A DNA stretch of 64,000 bases from Betaproteobacteria bacterium (GCA_003153475.1 PLYT01000093.1:21808-85807); one strand, 5' to 3'; shown: positions 9,527 to 18,455, counted from the stretch's first letter. Notes: generated by a model from the sequence alone, not told the origin. Made by a program: numbers and translations.

Positions 9527-10410
9527 TCAACCGAGCTCGTCGATCGAGCGCGGCCAGCTGGCCTTCAACAGACGCGACAGTGCGCGATCGGCCAGCACTG
9601 CGCCGTGCGTCTGGCAGTGGACGCAGTAATTGGTTTCGTTGTCGGCGTAGACGATCCGCTGCACCGGTGCGCCGCAGTCGGGACAGGGCTTGCCGAAGCG
9701 CCCGTGCACGGCCATCTGCGGCCGGAACGCGGTGACGGCCTCGGGAAAATCGTCGCCTGCTTCGCGCCGCAGGCGCTCGGTCCATTCGGCGAGGATCGCC
9801 TGAGCCGCGGTGAACAGCCGCGCGGTGTCCTGCGCACTGAGCTTGGCAGTCAGCGCCAGCGGCGAAGGCGTGCGCGATGCAGGATCTCGTCCGAATAGGC
9901 GTTGCCGATGCCGCTGAACCGCCTGGGATCGGTCAGTGCGCGCTTTAGCGTATGGTTCTCCTGGCGCAGACGTGTCGCGAACGTCGCCGCGTCGATGTCA
10001 TGGAGCTCGACGCCCCCGCGGTCGAACGCAGCCAGCGCGGTGCGGCCGTCGACGAAGTGAAGCGATGCGCGCTTGCGCGTGCCCGCTTCGGTGAACACCA
10101 GCACGCCGGTGTCGAACGCGAAAGTCGCCAGCGTAATGCGCGCTGGCGGCTTGGCCCCCGGCAAAATCCAGCGCAGCCGGCCGGCGATCATCAGATGCAG
10201 CACGAGGAAGAGCTCGCCTTCGAGCTCGATCACGATGCGCTTGCCGAGGCCGCGAACGGCGGCAACGCGCCGCCCCTGCGCCTCGGCGATCGGCGGCACG
10301 GCGGTGCGCAGCACAAAGGGACTGGCCAGCCGGATTTGCTCGAGTCGCCGCCCGGCGATGCGCCGCTCGAGCGCTTCGACGTACACGTCGACGTCGGGCA
10401 ACTCCGGCAT
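9527..10410 (-). pseudogene. mutM: formamidopyrimidine-DNA glycosylase, broken by a -1 frameshift
   Basis: The product would excise oxidised purines by N-glycosylase/AP-lyase action. The N-terminal part (from ATG 10410) starts MPELPDVDVY with the catalytic Pro and Glu and runs through RRFSGIGNAYSDEIL to a premature TGA at 9850. The following sequence continues in another frame with the rest of the helix-two-turn-helix region and the C-terminal zinc finger (CPDCGAPVQRIVYADN, then CVHC), ending at 9527. Adding one base at 9864-9867, where CTT-CG would become CTT-TCG, restores the family motif RARLSPL and an uninterrupted 294-residue protein. This is either a real inactivating mutation or a one-base sequence error; the intact flanking parts favour an error or a very recent loss. 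Confidence 0.85.
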
Positions 10411-10420
10411 GCTCGAAAGC

Positions 10421-10960
10421 CTAGATGGGGACGAGCGCGCCGATGACGGCGCCTGCGGCGAGCAGCCACAGCGGATGGATGCGCGTGGCAAGCGCCAGTA
10501 CGACGGTCGCCGCCGTCAGCCCGATGGCGATCGACGAATGGTCGACAGTGCGCGCGAGTATGAATCCACTCGCGAGTACCAGTCCGACGGTGACCGGCGC
10601 GAGCCCGTGCTGGATCGCCTTGCGCAGTGGCGCGTCGCGAAACCGGTCCCAGACATGAGCTATTGCGAATGTCAGCGCCGACGAGGGTGCGCAAATGGCG
10701 ATCGTACAGACCAGCGCACCGACAAAGCCGTCCACCTTCCATCCGATCAGGCTGACGATCAGCATGTTGGGGCCGGGTGCCGCCTGTGCGATCGCGAACG
10801 CCTGCGCGAAGTCGGTATCGGTCAGCCAATGCGCGTTTTCGACGACGCGGCGATGAATCTCGGGAATCAGCGCGTTGACCCCGCCTATGGCCAGAAACGA
10901 CAGCAGCGCGAACTGCTGTGCGAGGTCGGCCAGCAACGGCAGGTTCAGCGCCGCATCCAC
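10421..10960 (-). CDS. chromate transporter family protein, second half of a split pair
   Basis: About 179 residues, a single CHR domain of 5-6 TM helices with the signature FLAIGGVNALIPEI and AQAAPGPNMLIVSLIG. Short-chain ChrA-type proteins work in pairs; the other half is the immediately upstream gene. The GTG at 10960 (reading MDAALNLPLL) overlaps the upstream stop by 16 nt, indicating translational coupling; a longer start at 11005 is possible. Transport of chromate is the named family function, but sulphate or other anion transport cannot be excluded. The stop lies 10 nt before the broken glycosylase start. Confidence 0.85.
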   Translation of the reverse strand: MDAALNLPLLADLAQQFALLSFLAIGGVNALIPEIHRRVVENAHWLTDTDFAQAFAIAQAAPGPNMLIVSLIGWKVDGFVGALVCTIAICAPSSALTFAIAHVWDRFRDAPLRKAIQHGLAPVTVGLVLASGFILARTVDHSSIAIGLTAATVVLALATRIHPLWLLAAGAVIGALVPI

Positions 10961-11496
10961 CAGGCAACGGCGATCGACAGCGGCGCCAGCACTGCCAGCG
11001 CCCAAAGCAGCGGAATGCGCAGGAGCCCGATCGCGACGAACACCAGTGCCGCCATCGCGATCTGCCAGACGATGCCCTTGAGCGGCTGCGCCATCCTGAT
11101 GCCCGTGGCGAGAATCAGCCCAGTCGCCGCCGCGGACACGCCGGTAGTCGCGGTACGCACCGTCTCGATCGCGGCGAATTGCGCGTACAGCGCAGCGAGC
11201 GCGAGGACGATCAGGAACGGCATCAGCATCAGGCCGAGGGCCGCCGCGACCGATCCCCAGGGCCCGCGGAAGCGATTGCCGACGATGATCGAGACGTTGA
11301 CGATGTTCGGCCCCGGGAGGAACTGCGACAGCGACAGCACCTCGATGAATTCGCGCTCGCTCAGCCAGTGGCGCTGCTCGACCAGCATGCGTCGCGCGAA
11401 TGGCAGCACGCCGCCGAATCCCTGCACACCGACGATCAGGAAGCCCGAGAAAAGTCCTCGCAGCGAAGGCGGCGGCGCGACGGGATCGGCGCTCAA
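10945..11496 (-). CDS. chromate transporter family protein, first half of a split pair
   Basis: A 183-residue single CHR-domain protein with FGGVLPFARRMLVE and LSQFLPGPNIVNVSIIVG, the two family signatures, and alternating hydrophobic helices to the C-terminus. It precedes and overlaps the second short CHR protein. The two signatures PGPN(M/I)..VS correspond between the halves, as expected from an ancient duplication with inverted topology. It probably acts as a heterodimer in the inner membrane. Confidence 0.88.
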   Translation of the reverse strand: MSADPVAPPPSLRGLFSGFLIVGVQGFGGVLPFARRMLVEQRHWLSEREFIEVLSLSQFLPGPNIVNVSIIVGNRFRGPWGSVAAALGLMLMPFLIVLALAALYAQFAAIETVRTATTGVSAAATGLILATGIRMAQPLKGIVWQIAMAALVFVAIGLLRIPLLWALAVLAPLSIAVAWWMRR

Positions 11497-11513
11497 TCGC
11501 GACCGCCTGGCGC

Positions 11514-12629
11514 TTACGGCTTCAGCGCCCGGTACAGGAAAGGCAGGCTGACATTCATCCGGTAGTCGACGTCGGAGTGATTGTCATCGTATTCCTCGTA
11601 AGTGTGCGCTATGCCGGACTGGGAGAGTCGCGCCGACAGGATTCGCGTGCCGTAATGAATGTGATACTGGTCGCGCCAGCCGCAATCGATGTAGATGCCG
11701 GCGAGTGATTTGAGGTTGACCTTGTACTTCGTGACCAGGTTGATCGGGTCGTGGGCAAGCCAGTTCTTCCAGCGCTTCGCGATCAGTTCGCCGGTCTCCA
11801 GATTGAACGGAAGCCGGAACCCGAGCGGGGCCTTCGGATCGGGATCGTAGGTTGCGGCCATGCACAGGTTCATGATCGTGTGGCCTTCGGCGACCGACAG
11901 CTTCTCGGCTTCCCAGACGTGCTCGAGGAAACGCTTGATTCGCCCATCGTCGCAGCCGTCGGCAAGATGGGCACGCTGTCCTTCGCGCAGCGCATCGTAG
12001 CGGCCGGGCTTGCGCTTGACCGGCCGGAACCGTGCCAGATCGTTCAGCGTATTCGGCCAATCGTGCCAGTAGACGAAATTGAAATACGAATCGCCCGAAT
12101 GATCGGCGATCGCTCCCCAGTACTGCGCGTATTTCATGCCGTGGATGATCGCGCCGTAGCCGCCGGACGATTTGCCGAAACAGCCACGGTGGTCGCGGCT
12201 GCTGAGCGTACGAAACTCGCGGTCGACGAACGGGATCAGCTCGCGCGTCAGATAGTCGGCGTAGTTGCCGATCGCAGACGAGTTGACATACTGGTTGCCG
12301 CCGAGTGCAGTGAAGCAGTCCGGGAAGACGATGATCGCCGGTCCCATCTTGCGCTCGTGGATCAGTCGTGCCGCGCGCTCGGGGACGTTGTCGGAAAACG
12401 GCTTCCAGTTGACATGCGCGAGGCCCGAGCCGGTGAATCCGACCAGATCCCACAGCACCGGAAAGCGCCGGCCGCGACCTGCACCCGCTCCGCTGTCGTA
12501 TTGCGGTGGCAGCCAGACGCCGAGCTTGCGCACATGAGGATCGCCCAGCGCGTTGCCGTCGAGAATCTTCGACGTGTGCTCGATGACGACGAGCCTGCCT
12601 TCCGGACCCTTGCGGCGTTTGAGCGCCAT
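11514..12629 (-). CDS. esterase-D-like alpha/beta hydrolase
   Basis: A 371-residue cytoplasmic alpha/beta hydrolase of the putative-esterase (PF00756-like) group. The nucleophile elbow is GKSSGG with Ser at 154; the final His is probably in DDNHSDVDYRM near the C-terminus, as in feruloyl/S-formylglutathione esterase relatives. Preceding family features include LPPQYDSG and a WDLVGFTGSGL oxyanion-side strand. No signal peptide is seen. The natural ester is unknown. It lies between the chromate-transporter pair and a thiolase, all on the minus strand. Confidence 0.85.
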   Translation of the reverse strand: MALKRRKGPEGRLVVIEHTSKILDGNALGDPHVRKLGVWLPPQYDSGAGAGRGRRFPVLWDLVGFTGSGLAHVNWKPFSDNVPERAARLIHERKMGPAIIVFPDCFTALGGNQYVNSSAIGNYADYLTRELIPFVDREFRTLSSRDHRGCFGKSSGGYGAIIHGMKYAQYWGAIADHSGDSYFNFVYWHDWPNTLNDLARFRPVKRKPGRYDALREGQRAHLADGCDDGRIKRFLEHVWEAEKLSVAEGHTIMNLCMAATYDPDPKAPLGFRLPFNLETGELIAKRWKNWLAHDPINLVTKYKVNLKSLAGIYIDCGWRDQYHIHYGTRILSARLSQSGIAHTYEEYDDNHSDVDYRMNVSLPFLYRALKP

Positions 12630-12680
12630 CCCAGGTTGCCTCGCGCGGTTGCGGAGGCGAAATTGTAGCGCAGAGCTGCT

Positions 12681-13970
12681 TTAGCGCTCGAGGATCGCGG
12701 CGACGCCCATGCCGCCTGCCGTGCAGATCGAGACGAGCCCGCGTCCCGCGCCACGCTGCTGCAGTTGCTTGGCCAGCGTCCCGACGATGCGCGCGCCGGT
12801 CGCGGCGAATGGATGGCCGAGTGCGATGCTGCCGCCGCGGGGATTGAGCCTGGCGCGATCGATCGGGCCGAGCGCGCGATTCCGCTTTAGCATCGAGCGG
12901 CAATAATCCTCGGACTCCCAGGCGGCGAGCGTGCAGAGAACCTGCGCGGCGAACGCTTCATGAATCTCGTAGATGTCGAAGTCCTGCAGCGTGAGGCCGG
13001 CGCGATCGAGCATCTCCGGCACGGCGTAGGTCGGCGCCATCAGCAAGCCTTCCGGCGGACCGAGGATGCCGGCGAAATCGACCGCGGCGACCGACCAGTG
13101 CGTCAGATAGGCCTGCGCCACGAGTCCGCGCGCGTTGGCCCAGGCATCGGAGGCGAGCAGCACGCAGGAAGCCCCATCGGTCAGCGGTGTGCTGTTGCCC
13201 GCGGTGAGGGTGCCAGCGGCGGATCGATCGTACACGGCTTTAAGCGCCGCGAGCTTTTCCGGGGTCGTGTCGGCTCGCACGTTGTTATCGCGCCCGAGGC
13301 CTGCGAAAGGCGCAACCAGATCGTCGTAGAATCCGCTGTCCCAGGCGCCGGTGGCGTTCACGTGACTTCGATACGCCAGCTCGTCCTGCTCGGCGCGGCC
13401 GATGCGCCATTGCTTGGCCATCCGTTCGCAGTGCTCGCCCATCGACAGTCCGGTACGCGGCTCGACCACTCCGGGCGTGGCGGGCTTCAGATCGGCTGGC
13501 CTCACTTTAAGCCACGGCCGGATCCGCGCGCCCCAGGTCTTGCCGCGGCCACTGTCAAGGGCGATGCGGTTCAGCGCGCGACCGTAGCCAACGGGGACGT
13601 CGCTGGCCGTGTCGACACCGCCGGCGATGCCGGCTTCGATCTCACCCAAAGCGATCCGCTGACCGATCTGGATTGCCGTCGTAAGGCTCGTGCCGCACGC
13701 GCGCTGGACATCGTAGGCAGGCGTGCGCGGGTCGAGACCCGCCCCCAGCGCGGCTTCGCGCGTCAGGTTCCAGTCGCGCGGGTGCTTGATCACAGCGCCA
13801 GCCGCGACTTCGCCCAGCCGCGTGCCTCGCAGCCCGAAGCGCTCGACCAGCGCCGCAAACGCCGCGGTCAGCATCTCCGGGTTCCCGGCGTCCACATACC
13901 GGGCGTTGCTCCGCGCAAAGGGAGTCCGCGCGCTGCCGATCACCGCGACTCGGCGCAAGGTCCCGGGCAT
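12681..13970 (-). CDS. thiolase (acetyl-CoA acyltransferase, FadI-like)
   Basis: A 429-residue thiolase. The acyl-accepting Cys is C92 in QRACGTS; the C-terminal half has IHEAFAAQ, GGSIALGHPFAATGAR (catalytic His) and CTAGGMG (second catalytic Cys). The length exceeds a typical biosynthetic thiolase (about 390) and fits the FadI/trifunctional beta-subunit type used in fatty-acid beta-oxidation. No FadJ-type partner is adjacent, so the pathway is inference. It is divergent from the ferritin-like gene, with a 166-nt shared upstream region. Confidence 0.93.
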   Translation of the reverse strand: MPGTLRRVAVIGSARTPFARSNARYVDAGNPEMLTAAFAALVERFGLRGTRLGEVAAGAVIKHPRDWNLTREAALGAGLDPRTPAYDVQRACGTSLTTAIQIGQRIALGEIEAGIAGGVDTASDVPVGYGRALNRIALDSGRGKTWGARIRPWLKVRPADLKPATPGVVEPRTGLSMGEHCERMAKQWRIGRAEQDELAYRSHVNATGAWDSGFYDDLVAPFAGLGRDNNVRADTTPEKLAALKAVYDRSAAGTLTAGNSTPLTDGASCVLLASDAWANARGLVAQAYLTHWSVAAVDFAGILGPPEGLLMAPTYAVPEMLDRAGLTLQDFDIYEIHEAFAAQVLCTLAAWESEDYCRSMLKRNRALGPIDRARLNPRGGSIALGHPFAATGARIVGTLAKQLQQRGAGRGLVSICTAGGMGVAAILER

Positions 13971-14105
13971 CGGCTCCTCCTAGGGGGCACCAAAACGACA
14001 ATTCTAGCTGCCGGGGCCCAGGTGGGAGGAAGTAATGCCTATTGCAAGTTTTGCCGCATGGAGGCATGTTGTTGTCTGCAACTGCGGGACTTTCTGCCTC
14101 GGACG

Positions 14106-14125
14106 CTGTCTTACGACAAAGACAG
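14106..14125 (+). promoter_or_regulatory. leader hairpin just upstream of the ferritin-like gene
   Basis: CTGTCTT and AAGACAG form a perfect 7-bp stem with a six-base loop. The hairpin ends immediately before the ribosome site (AGGGAG) of the diiron protein gene. It could influence translation initiation, but no known riboregulator matches and chance formation is possible. Confidence 0.4.
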
Positions 14126-14136
14126 GGAGATATGCG

Positions 14137-15009
14137 ATGCTTGATGCACGAACGCCGGAACCGCGTGCGGCGGGCGCGCCAGCCCAGAGCTGGCGTGCGC
14201 GCGGCGCCTGGCAGCTTGCCGACATCGATTATGCCGGCGCCGACCGCGGACGCGCGGCGGACGACACGACGCTGTTCCAGATGATCACGATGGCCTCGTT
14301 CGTCGAAACGGGATCGGACCTTTACGCCCACAATCTGGTGTCCTACTTCGACGACGACGAGGTCGTTGCCGGCTGGCTCGCCGAGTCCTGGGAGCACGAA
14401 GAGGTGCAGCACGGCGCAGCCCTTCGCGCCTACGTCGAGCGCGTCTGGCCCGATTTTGACTGGCAGCGCACCTACGACCGCTTTTTCGACGAATACCGCC
14501 AGACCTGCACCGTTCCCGAGCTCGAACCCGCCCGCGCGCTCGAGCTTGCCGCACGCTGCGTCGTCGAAATGGGGACGGCAACGCTGTATGGCGCGATGGG
14601 CGCCTACGCGGACGAGCCGGTGCTCAAGGACCTGACGGCGCACATCTATGCCGACGAGGTCCGCCACTACAAGCATTTCTACCGCTATTTCCGGCGCTAT
14701 CAGGAGCGCGAACGCCACGGCCGCTGGCGGGTCGCACGCACGATGACGCGCCGGCTGCTGCAGACGGCCGACGACGACGGCCGCATCGCCTTCCGCCACC
14801 TGTGGCAGGCGACCCGGCGCGGAAACGGCACCTCGGTCGACGACGAATACCGGGCGTTTCGTGACCGCATTTCATCGGTGGCGCGACGGTTTGCGCCGCG
14901 CGACCTGCCGGTCGAGATGTTCCTGCGGCCGCTGCGCCTGCCGCCGGTCGCGGCGCGGGGCGCCCGAAGCTGCGCCGGAACGCTGTTTCGCTGGTGGCTG
15001 GAAGCTTAG
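14137..15009 (+). CDS. ferritin-like diiron protein (desaturase/oxidase type)
   Basis: A 290-residue, largely helical protein with two carboxylate-histidine motifs, EEVQH (E88/E89...H92) and DEVRH (D173/E174...H177), plus isolated Glu at 57 and 144. This is the four-helix-bundle diiron pattern of acyl-ACP desaturases and rubrerythrin-like oxidases. ATG 14137 follows AGGGAG at the right distance and replaces a longer open frame from 14035. The Arg-rich C-terminal third may bind an anionic carrier such as acyl-ACP. The substrate is unknown; desaturase-like chemistry is inference. Confidence 0.82.
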   Translation: MLDARTPEPRAAGAPAQSWRARGAWQLADIDYAGADRGRAADDTTLFQMITMASFVETGSDLYAHNLVSYFDDDEVVAGWLAESWEHEEVQHGAALRAYVERVWPDFDWQRTYDRFFDEYRQTCTVPELEPARALELAARCVVEMGTATLYGAMGAYADEPVLKDLTAHIYADEVRHYKHFYRYFRRYQERERHGRWRVARTMTRRLLQTADDDGRIAFRHLWQATRRGNGTSVDDEYRAFRDRISSVARRFAPRDLPVEMFLRPLRLPPVAARGARSCAGTLFRWWLEA

Positions 15010-15036
15010 GCGCCGCGCAGCGGCCTGGCGGGCGCT

Positions 15037-15609
15037 CTAGCTCGCGCGATTGCCGATCAACGCGAGAAACTCCTCGCGCGTCGCCGCCGACTCGCGGAAG
15101 GTCCCCAGCACCGACGAGGTGATCATCACCGAATTCTGTTTTTCGACGCCGCGCATCATCATGCACAGATGCCGCGCCTCGATCATCACGCCGACGCCCG
15201 TCGCGCCGACCGAATCCATCACTTCCTGCGAGATTTGCTCGGTAAGCCTTTCCTGAAGCTGCAGCCGGCGCGCGTACATGTCGACCAGGCGGGCGAGCTT
15301 GGACACGCCGAACACGCGGCCGCTGGGTATGTAGCCGATGTGGCAGCGCCCGAAGAACGGAAGCATGTGGTGCTCGCACAAGCTGTAGACCTCGATGTTC
15401 TTCACGATGACCATGCTGTTGGTCGCCTGCGTGAACACCGCGCCATTGATCAGCTTCTGCGCATCGACCCGGCTGCCGGAGGTGAGAAATTCGATCGCCT
15501 GCGCAACGCGTTGCGGCGTCTTCAGCAAGCCCTCTCGGTGCGGATCCTCGCCGATCTCGATCAGCAGCTCGCTGATCAGCGATTCGATCTTCTTGGTGTT
15601 GGGTTTCAT
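15037..15609 (-). CDS. folE: GTP cyclohydrolase I
   Basis: A 190-residue enzyme that converts GTP to 7,8-dihydroneopterin triphosphate, the first step of folate synthesis. Zinc ligands C78 and H81 ([12 protein letters not shown]) and C149 (RHLCMMMRG) are present, with the [14 protein letters not shown] and [10 protein letters not shown] blocks. ATG 15609 is preferred over a TTG at 15639. It is convergent with the ferritin-like gene and divergent from the dienelactone hydrolase gene; the shared upstream region carries a GC-rich palindrome. Confidence 0.97.
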   Translation of the reverse strand: MKPNTKKIESLISELLIEIGEDPHREGLLKTPQRVAQAIEFLTSGSRVDAQKLINGAVFTQATNSMVIVKNIEVYSLCEHHMLPFFGRCHIGYIPSGRVFGVSKLARLVDMYARRLQLQERLTEQISQEVMDSVGATGVGVMIEARHLCMMMRGVEKQNSVMITSSVLGTFRESAATREEFLALIGNRAS

Positions 15610-15666
15610 CGCTTGGATCCCGTTGGACGAATGACGCAAGCGATTATCCCATGCGCCGCGGTTCGG

Positions 15667-15687
15667 CCGGCCCGCAAAGCGGGCCGG
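15667..15687. repeat. GC-rich palindrome, copy 1
   Basis: A perfect 9-bp inverted repeat (CCGGCCCGC / GCGGGCCGG) with loop AAA, lying between the divergent folE and dienelactone hydrolase genes. The core GGCCCGC-N3-GCGGGCC recurs at 16450-16466. No T-run follows, so it is not a standard intrinsic terminator. Confidence 0.7.
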
Positions 15688-15727
15688 TGCGATAATGTGA
15701 CGCTGGCATCAGCGGAGGAAACCTCGG

Positions 15728-16396
15728 ATGGGAACCATGACTGAAATCTCCGCCGGCGACGGATTTCACCTGAGCGCGTACCGCGCCGACCCGGAAGGCG
15801 CGCCGCGCGGCGGCCTGGTCGTCGTCCAGGAAATTTTCGGGGTCAACAGCCACATTCGCAGCGTTTGCGACGGCTACGCCGCCGACGGCTACCAGGTGAT
15901 TGCGCCGGCACTTTTCGACCGCTACGAAAAAGGCGTCGACCTGGGCTACACGGCGGCGGACATCGCACTGGGCCGCGACTACAAGGCCAGGGCGAATGCC
16001 GATGCGGCGCTGCTCGATGTCGAGGCTGCGCGCGCCGCGGTCGCGGCGGCCGGTCGCGTCGGCGTCGTCGGCTACTGCTGGGGCGGCTTCATCACCTGGC
16101 TCGCCGCATGCCGTCTGAAGGCCGTTGCCTGTGCGGTGCCCTATTACGGCGGCGGGATGCTCGAAGCCGTTGCCGAGCAGCCGAAATGCCCTGTCATTGC
16201 GCACTTCGGCGAGCGCGATCATGTGCTGCCCGTTGCCGGTGTCCGCACTTTCGCCGCAGCGCACCCCGACGTCGGCGTCTACATCTACGCCGCCGACCAC
16301 GGCTTCAACTGCGACCAGCGCGCTTCCTACGACGCCGCCGCGGCGACGCTGGCGCGACAACGGACGATCGACTTTCTTCGCCGGCACGTCGGCTGA
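15728..16396 (+). CDS. dienelactone hydrolase family protein
   Basis: A 222-residue carboxymethylenebutenolidase-type alpha/beta hydrolase with a Cys nucleophile. The triad is C117 (GYCWGG), D164 (FGERDHVLP) and H191 (ADHGFNCD), and the activating Glu is E35 in VVQEIFGVN. In aromatic catabolism the family opens dienelactone to maleylacetate, but no chlorocatechol genes are nearby, so the substrate here is open. GGAGG lies 8-12 nt before ATG 15728. Two copies of a GC palindrome flank the gene. Confidence 0.9.
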   Translation: MGTMTEISAGDGFHLSAYRADPEGAPRGGLVVVQEIFGVNSHIRSVCDGYAADGYQVIAPALFDRYEKGVDLGYTAADIALGRDYKARANADAALLDVEAARAAVAAAGRVGVVGYCWGGFITWLAACRLKAVACAVPYYGGGMLEAVAEQPKCPVIAHFGERDHVLPVAGVRTFAAAHPDVGVYIYAADHGFNCDQRASYDAAAATLARQRTIDFLRRHVG

Positions 16397-16449
16397 GCCC
16401 CGCCGATTAGTTGACAAAAGCAACTGGTTGGCGGGACAGTGGCATCGGT

Positions 16450-16466
16450 GGCCCGCTTTGCGGGCC
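16450..16466. repeat. GC-rich palindrome, copy 2
   Basis: GGCCCGC-TTT-GCGGGCC, a perfect 7-bp stem with a three-base loop, sharing its core with the copy at 15667-15687. It sits just upstream of the MarR-GNAT start and its GGAGG ribosome site. It may be a dispersed REP-like element or a regulatory site. Confidence 0.65.
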
Positions 16467-16480
16467 GGAGGGTCGATGCG

Positions 16481-17437
16481 ATGGCCACGCCGACAGCGGA
16501 CAAGGCAGTGCGCGAGGCGCGGATCGCCGCGCTGCGCCGATTCAATCGCTTTTACACGCAGCGGATCGGCGTCCTGCAGGAAGGCCTGCTCGACAGCCCG
16601 TACTCGCTGGCGCAGGTGCGCGTGCTCTACGAGCTCGCGCACCCGGAACCGGCCGACGACGCGCCGACCGCAAGCGAGCTTTCGGCAACGCTCGGTCTGG
16701 ACGAAGGCTATCTGAGTCGGATCGTTCATGGGTTCGAGGCCACGGGCATGCTGACCCGCCGCCCGAGCGCCGTGGATGCCCGGCGGCAATTGCTGGCGCT
16801 GACGCGCAAGGGCCGGGCAGCGTTCGCGCCGCTCGACCGGCGATCGCACGACCAGGTCGGTGCGCTGCTGGATACGCTTGCCCCGGGCGATCAGCGTCGA
16901 CTGGTCGCAGCGTCGGCGGCGATCGAGCGGCTGCTCGATGCAGGTACGTCGCGACAACGGCCGATCGAGCTGCGCGCGCCGCGTCCGGGCGACATCGGCT
17001 GGGTCGTACAGCGTCACGGCGAAGTGTATGCCCGCGAATACGGCTACGACGCGCAATTCGAGGCGCTGGTCGCCGCCATCGCCGCCCGATTCGTGCAGCA
17101 GTTCGACGCCCGGCGCGAGCGTTGCTGGATTGCCGAGTGCGGCGGGATGAACGTGGGCTCGGTTTTTATCGTGCGGCGGTCGGCGGATGTCGCCAAGCTG
17201 CGCCTGCTGCTGGTCGAGCCCGAGGCGCGCGGCTGCGGCTTGGGCGCGCGGCTGGTCGGACAATGCATCCGCTTCGCGCGGCGAGCAGGCTATCGCAGCA
17301 TCGTTCTATGGACGCAAAGCGAGCTCGCCGCCGCGCGGCGCCTGTACGAGCAGGCGGGTTTTCGCTGCACGCGCCGCCGGGCGCATCACAGTTTCGGTCG
17401 CGACCTGGTCGCGGAGACTTGGCGCTTGGTCCTCTAG
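16481..17437 (+). CDS. MarR-type HTH / GNAT acetyltransferase fusion
   Basis: A 318-residue two-domain protein. The N-terminal half is a MarR-like winged helix (about 15-155; recognition helix around ASELSATLGLDEGYLSRIV, wing at RRPSAVDARRQLLALT). The C-terminal half is a GNAT fold (about 163-318) with the acetyl-CoA loop GCGLGARL at 251-258 and the AARRLYEQAGF terminal motif. Such fusions are a known class of combined regulator and acetyltransferase; their targets are unknown. ATG 16481 is preceded by GGAGGG; a GTG at 16439 would add 14 residues. Confidence 0.92.
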   Translation: MATPTADKAVREARIAALRRFNRFYTQRIGVLQEGLLDSPYSLAQVRVLYELAHPEPADDAPTASELSATLGLDEGYLSRIVHGFEATGMLTRRPSAVDARRQLLALTRKGRAAFAPLDRRSHDQVGALLDTLAPGDQRRLVAASAAIERLLDAGTSRQRPIELRAPRPGDIGWVVQRHGEVYAREYGYDAQFEALVAAIAARFVQQFDARRERCWIAECGGMNVGSVFIVRRSADVAKLRLLLVEPEARGCGLGARLVGQCIRFARRAGYRSIVLWTQSELAAARRLYEQAGFRCTRRRAHHSFGRDLVAETWRLVL

Positions 17438-17570
17438 TGTGTGTCGCGCCGGGGAGGGCCGCGACACGGCGCGCAAGGCCGGGTTACACTAGGCCGGCCC
17501 GCATTGCTCGCAACGCGGCGCGATCGAGGCGGCGCATGCGGCGGATTCGACGGCCAACGGAGGACGGACG

Positions 17571-18455
17571 ATGAAATGCACGACCTGCGGTTACGAAACG
17601 CAGCCGGGCGCCAGGTTTTGCGTCCAGTGCGGGACGACCCTGCCGGCCGAACCGGCGCCTGTTGCGGCGCCTGCCCCCGCTGCGATGACTCCCCCAAGCC
17701 CTGCGCCAGCGCCATCGGTGGCGGCGCCGGCGAAACCGGCGCCAGCCGCCTCGAGCGCAACGATTCCGCCGCGTACCCCGGCGCCGCCTGCGGCCACCAC
17801 TGCCGCCACACCCGCGCCCGCTGCCGCACCGATGTCCGTTGCCGGCGGCCCGCCGAAGCTCGGCATGATTGCCGCGATGCTCGCATTGGTTGCCGTGCTC
17901 GGCATCGGCGGGTTTGTCGCTTACCGGGTTTCGCTATCGAGCGGAGCGCAAGACAAGACGACAGAGACGGACGCCGGCAAAGCGCCGGACGCCGCCGTCG
18001 CGCCTGCACCCGTCGACGCCGCGAAAGACGCAAGCGCCCCGGCAGGTGCTGCGCCGGACGCAAGCAAGGATCAACCTGCCGCAGCCGCCGCCCCGGACGC
18101 CTCGAAATCCGCGGCCCAGAACAGCACCGGAGCAGGGACCCCGACCAAGGGAACGCCGGCCGCCACGGCAGCGAAAGGGGCGCGACCGACGACAACAACC
18201 GGTACCACCGCTACCGGCTCGAGCGAAACGCCGGCTCCGGCGCCCGCTGCGGTGGCGCGAACGCCGACGCCGGCGTCGGCCGCGGCACCGCAACCCGACC
18301 GCTGGCAGCAGATGCACGAAGCGATGTTGCGCTGCAAGCGCGAGGATTTTTTCCGTCGCATCGGGTGCGAGCAAAGCGTCGGGCTGCAGTATTGCGAGGG
18401 TTATTGGGGCAAGGTGCCGCAGTGCCCGGGCGTGGCCAGGGAATCGGGACGCTGA
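17571..18455 (+). CDS. zinc-ribbon / TM / terminal four-Cys domain protein, paralogue A
   Basis: A 294-residue protein in five parts: zinc ribbon with C3, C6, C17 and C20; Pro/Ala-rich linker; a single TM helix at about 96-119; a long Asp/Ala/Pro-rich linker; and a compact C-terminal domain with four Cys (about 244-288). The terminal domain reads WQQMHEAMLRC, GCEQSVGLQYC and EGYWGKVPQCPG. The topology implied is ribbon inside and Cys domain in the periplasm. A paralogue with identical layout lies at 19946-20773, and two mini sorting-tail proteins and a hydroxylase lie between. The function is unknown; the terminal domain is the part most worth a profile search. Confidence 0.82.
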   Translation: MKCTTCGYETQPGARFCVQCGTTLPAEPAPVAAPAPAAMTPPSPAPAPSVAAPAKPAPAASSATIPPRTPAPPAATTAATPAPAAAPMSVAGGPPKLGMIAAMLALVAVLGIGGFVAYRVSLSSGAQDKTTETDAGKAPDAAVAPAPVDAAKDASAPAGAAPDASKDQPAAAAAPDASKSAAQNSTGAGTPTKGTPAATAAKGARPTTTTGTTATGSSETPAPAPAAVARTPTPASAAAPQPDRWQQMHEAMLRCKREDFFRRIGCEQSVGLQYCEGYWGKVPQCPGVARESGR

